64,000 nucleotides of DNA from Musa acuminata AAA Group (lineage: Eukaryota; Streptophyta; Magnoliopsida; Zingiberales; Musaceae): positions 30,321,501-30,385,500 of the forward strand of contig NC_088342.1 in NCBI RefSeq assembly GCF_036884655.1, written 5' to 3'. A program made the position numbers and the translations under genes. This document shows, one piece after another, positions 60,901 to 64,000 of this stretch. Under the pieces are notes generated by a model. The model was not told the origin of the DNA and searched no databases. It saw only the letters and a program-made list of their open reading frames with translations. Position 1 is the stretch's first letter. Every line of letters starts with the position of its first letter.

Positions 60901-63427
60901 ATTAAATATTTGATATTTTATGTGAATAATTTAAATATATTAATAGTGTTAAAATTAATAGTACTATATCATTAGTCGTAATATCAACACAAATAATAAG
61001 TAATTAACTAGAATCCCTAGCAACAATTTAAAATAGATGAAGTACGATCACGATTTAACTTCATTAAACATTTAAGCTTAATACAACGATCATATAAACA
61101 ACTTATTTAGTCATATATCTATCTCTTTAACTAAAAGTCAATATTCATCTGAAACTAATTATCCCTATAAAGTGTTCATGAAGTATATCTCCCGATCATC
61201 CAAAAGTATCTGATGTTTTTAATAATTATTTAATAAATTGGAGACTTGATCAAAGTATCTGATAAGTTCCCTGAAAAAAAAAAAGAAGACTCAACAGGAA
61301 AAAAAAAGTTTCTACAACTTGATATGTCAAACAAACAGAAAATGGATCTATGATGCACATATCTGTCAATAGCATTCATGTCAACACATACAAATATCAT
61401 GAAGAGAACCTAGAAGGCCTACATGATTTTTATTAAAAGAACAAATTTGTATGCTTCGATCCCAATACTTTGGCTCTGAAGTTTGAACAATTGCCATGTT
61501 AGACACTCATGCCTGTCACTAATGGACACCTCTCTGTGTCAGAAATTATCACTAGCATGTCCTCAGTGACAACAAACATGATCCAAATAACTTATCATAA
61601 GAAGTTTCCAGTGAATGAAAGATTCAATATTCAACCAGAATAAAAAAGATCAATTTGAAAACAAATTAACCACTCTCCTAAGTATTAGAAATTAACCATC
61701 AAGATCCAATAATCAATATGATAGGAGCACAGAACCATAAAAATGCAGGCTAAAAAAGATGACTGATTTTAATTGGCACATCTCAGGGATCAAGTACTAA
61801 TAACACAGATGTATATTGGGACAAATATGATATGATAAAAAAAAATCCTTCGAGTCATGACAATTGGAATTAGGAGAAAAAAAGTTGCATACTCAAAATT
61901 TACATATCTATTGTATACTTGATAGAATCAACATGAATCATGGTATAAATATTTTCCTCAGGTTCATGAGAACTTTTTAACAAAGTTCTAAGAGTTCCAG
62001 AAAAGATATCATATGATTCCATTCTCCTAGAGTAAGTATATCAGTCATAATATTTGGTAATAAATTTAAAGTAATGATCCAGTTTTTCCTAAGTTATGTT
62101 TTTCTTTGCTCCAATAACCAGCAGGAACTTAAGTTCACAGCACAAAATAAGAAGTGTTTAGTGTAAGGTCCTCCCCTCATCCAAAGATAGGTGCACAAAA
62201 ACTATTCACCATAGCACAGCTCAGAAAAACGATGCAAAAATTTTTCTCCAACTTTGCTGTTGTCATAGCAGGTGTAAGCTTTACAGAAGAGAAGTGAAAA
62301 AACAAAATATATCAGAGAAGAAGCTGAAAACATGAGCTTTGGGCAATTAAGAAAAGGGAGAAGAAGCAAAACATAAAATACTTCCCGATTACTTTTCATT
62401 TTATTTTGGTGCATCATAATATGAAGCAGACAGTTTTTCAACTTATTGGTCACTATCAATCAGCAGTTCTTCAAACTTGACAATCATGTCAATTGGATTC
62501 CCTAAAATTGAAGACATCAAATATAGTGCAATATGTATATACACTATTAACACTTACCATTTATGAAAAGAACCATAGTAGTTTTCTTTGCTGTGTAATT
62601 TGCATTTGAAATAAAACCATTCATCTCAAATATTGATCGAGAAGGATTGTCATCCGAAACAGTTATCTCCATCAGATCACGAGCAACAGAAATACCATAT
62701 ATGGTTTTGATGGCATCAAGCTTTGACAAAGTAGTAACAGTGTGAACATCTGCTCTATTAACACCATGCTGTACAAATAGAAAAGAAATATGATGTACTT
62801 CAGATGCAACAATGATCTGAATTCCTTGAAATTCAAATATTTTGGAAGAATTATGAGTTCAGCTAACCTTTCTGCAGGAAAAGCTCACACTGCTGTTATG
62901 GATTGCAAACCGACTAATTAGGTCAACAATCTTTGCATAATCATCGTTGGCATTCTGCAAAGTTTTTCTACGAGCAATCATATTATAGAAGAGGTTCTCA
63001 ACCTGAAAGATATGAAGTTTGAGAATTTAAAATATGCAAAGAAGTGATTGTAAACGTAGAAAGAGTTAGATTATTAAAATATATTACATCCATTACCATT
63101 ATCTGAGTTCCTCTTACTGCAGCACAGGGTTTGGGTTCGTGCTCCATTACTCCATCTCTATAGGAAACCCTGCATTGTAAAAGAAGCACCAAAAAGGACA
63201 CTATGGAATTGTACGGTTACAAAGAAGGAACCAAACTAGTTCAAGATAATGCACCTATAACCATGCAGCTGGCCCTCAGTTATAGTTGTCACTGTCACAT
63301 GACCAACATAAGTCATGCTGGCCAAAGCTTCTCCTCTAAAACCCATGGATTTAATTGACTGGAGGTCCTCATAGGCAGATAATTTCGACGTGGTGTGTCT
63401 TTCACATAGTATTGGAAGATCTTCAGA
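51976..63427 (-). CDS. MLH1: DNA mismatch repair protein MLH1, last 15 coding exons (5' end off window)
   Basis: Exons on the minus strand: 63427-63255, 63169-63097, 63002-62868, 62768-62558, 60213-60065, 59934-59836, 59412-59343, 59227-59092, 58219-58125, 58031-57923, 55555-55390, 53858-53697, 53207-53051, 52785-52628, 52020-51976. They join to 646 codons including TAG. The first exon has EDLPILCERHTTSKLSAYED and the ATPase motif GFRGEAL. Exons 3-5 encode VENLFYNMIARRKTLQN, ISNANYTAKKTTMVLFIN and HVDVNIHPTKRV of the transducer fold. The C-terminal PMS1-interaction domain starts near GLLEIVKNCTYIGLADEVFA and ends with the invariant FERC. MLH1 pairs with PMS1 (mitotic mismatch repair) and MLH3 (meiotic crossovers) in the nucleus. 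The catalytic N-terminal exon or exons (Glu and DxGxG motifs) must lie right of the window. The longest intron (62557-60214) and the 58125/55390 region contain repeats but no damage. Confidence 0.95.
52411..52535. repeat. Direct repeat in the last MLH1 intron
   Basis: CATTTGATTCTATATATCCC followed by ATGTATT(T/C)ACATGG occurs at 52411 and again at 52494, an 83-bp tandem duplication with a few changes. Confidence 0.75.
54788..54960 (+). repeat. tRNA-like (SINE-derived) relics in an MLH1 intron
   Basis: Two successive blocks look like worn tRNA promoter heads. The first has CTAGTATAATTGGTAAA followed by GTCCTGTGACCAAATCTC. The second has GACTAGCTCAGCTGATAAAG followed by GAGGTTTGGAACCCGATC. Both resemble A- and B-box layouts of Pol III genes. 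They do not fold as full tRNAs, so SINE remnants are more likely than functional tRNA genes. Confidence 0.45.
56945..57284. mobile_element. Decayed hAT-MITE relative in an MLH1 intron
   Basis: The left end AGGGTTCACAATTTCATGTACC mirrors the right end (opposite strand AAGGTTCACAATACC). The ends and the interior GTACC/GGTAC content resemble the MITE at 32892-37717, but the target duplication is not preserved. It contains a poly-A run near 57066. Confidence 0.4.
60214..62557 (-). other. Largest MLH1 intron in the window
   Basis: 2.3 kb, AT-rich, with an especially AT-rich block at about 60880-61010. I see no terminal repeats or coding domain in it. Confidence 0.7.
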
Positions 63428-64000
63428 CTGCCAGCAACTGAACAATTAATATCAACTGTAGGTAGAAAAGCTTCTGCAATATTAACAATTATGATAAATT
63501 GACACACCTGTTATACAAGTCTGTATATTGACTTCTCTTAGAAAAGGTTAGTCTATGTTTAAGACAAATTTACTGATTTTTGTGATGCTCTTATGTAAAA
63601 TAAATTGATAGATGTTGTTTCATAACATCTTGGTATAATATTATGGTTATAAGCATCTGTAACAAGTAGCACGAGAAAAGAAATTCCTGCAGCCTCTAAT
63701 GCTTAATAGGTGCCTTCCATTAGAAAAGACATTATATGATACTATTTATGGACTTCCCAAATAGTTCTCAAGATTGGTGTCCAAATCAGAATTAGAATCA
63801 GCTATGGAAGCTACAATCAAGATCAGTAAGATCAAATCAATCAAAAATTAATCTGAAAGAATTACAACATTAAAAAATCAAAATAATCAAATAAAAATGG
63901 GAAAATAAAATTATTTTATGCTAAAAGCTCCAATATCAGTCTTTACCAAAAAAAAAAAAGAAACATAAATATAAAATTAAGAAATTTTCCAAAAAATTGT
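63428..64000 (-). other. MLH1 intron running off the right edge
   Basis: AT-rich sequence. None of the MLH1 N-terminal motifs (for example SVVNRIAAGEV-type) are visible, so the preceding exon is beyond the window. Confidence 0.65.

Overview
This is a plant nuclear genome window, most probably from a monocot. The evidence is intron-rich genes with GT-AG junctions, LTR retrotransposons primed by initiator tRNA-Met, MITEs and SINE tails. The MLH1 C-terminus (a segment ending KIFERC, preceded by a KPPKSMATDGTFVQ stretch) also reads like monocot MLH1. A Zingiberales (banana-type) source is plausible, but this is inference only.

Layout, left to right. 1-3099: 5' end of a Ty1/copia retrotransposon on the minus strand (open gag, a 2 kb leader full of tandem repeats, PBS, 417-bp LTR). 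It sits 56 bp upstream of exon 2 of an R2R3-MYB repressor gene (3156-3815, +), so MYB exon 1 lies off the left edge. 6584-7258 (-): small WEB-like coiled-coil protein. 9775-22305 (+): ARP5, the actin-related protein of the INO80 chromatin remodeller, reconstructed as 12 exons giving a clean 717-aa frame. Its third intron carries a solo-like LTR and a 1.24-kb Mutator-like non-autonomous element. 25028-28334 (-): a two-exon CMC4-type CX9C mitochondrial intermembrane-space protein (69 aa) with a 3.1-kb intron. 30400-41126 (-): a TOM1-like (TOL) VHS+GAT ubiquitin-receptor gene of 9 coding exons (516 aa) plus a 5'-UTR intron. Intron 6 holds a hAT-type MITE that was itself split by a coding-free LTR retrotransposon with two apparently identical 446-bp LTRs. 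43362-44350 (+) and about 45700-51700 (-): decayed copia elements, the second with a tandemly duplicated RT/RNase H region. Between them lies a dirigent-like pseudogene fragment (about 45512-45690). 51976-63427 (-): the last 15 coding exons of MLH1 (645 codons plus stop); the N-terminal ATPase exon or exons lie beyond the right edge.

The genes are not a functional cluster. They are conserved single-copy housekeeping genes (chromatin remodelling, mitochondrial assembly, endosomal sorting, mismatch repair) whose introns and spacers have been enlarged by several generations of transposons. I saw no clear new biological system. The most unusual items are the three-level nesting in the TOL gene, the copia insertion in the MYB gene, the loss of both basic residues of the bHLH-contact signature in that MYB, the pol-duplicated copia, and two unassigned exon-like blocks just downstream of ARP5.
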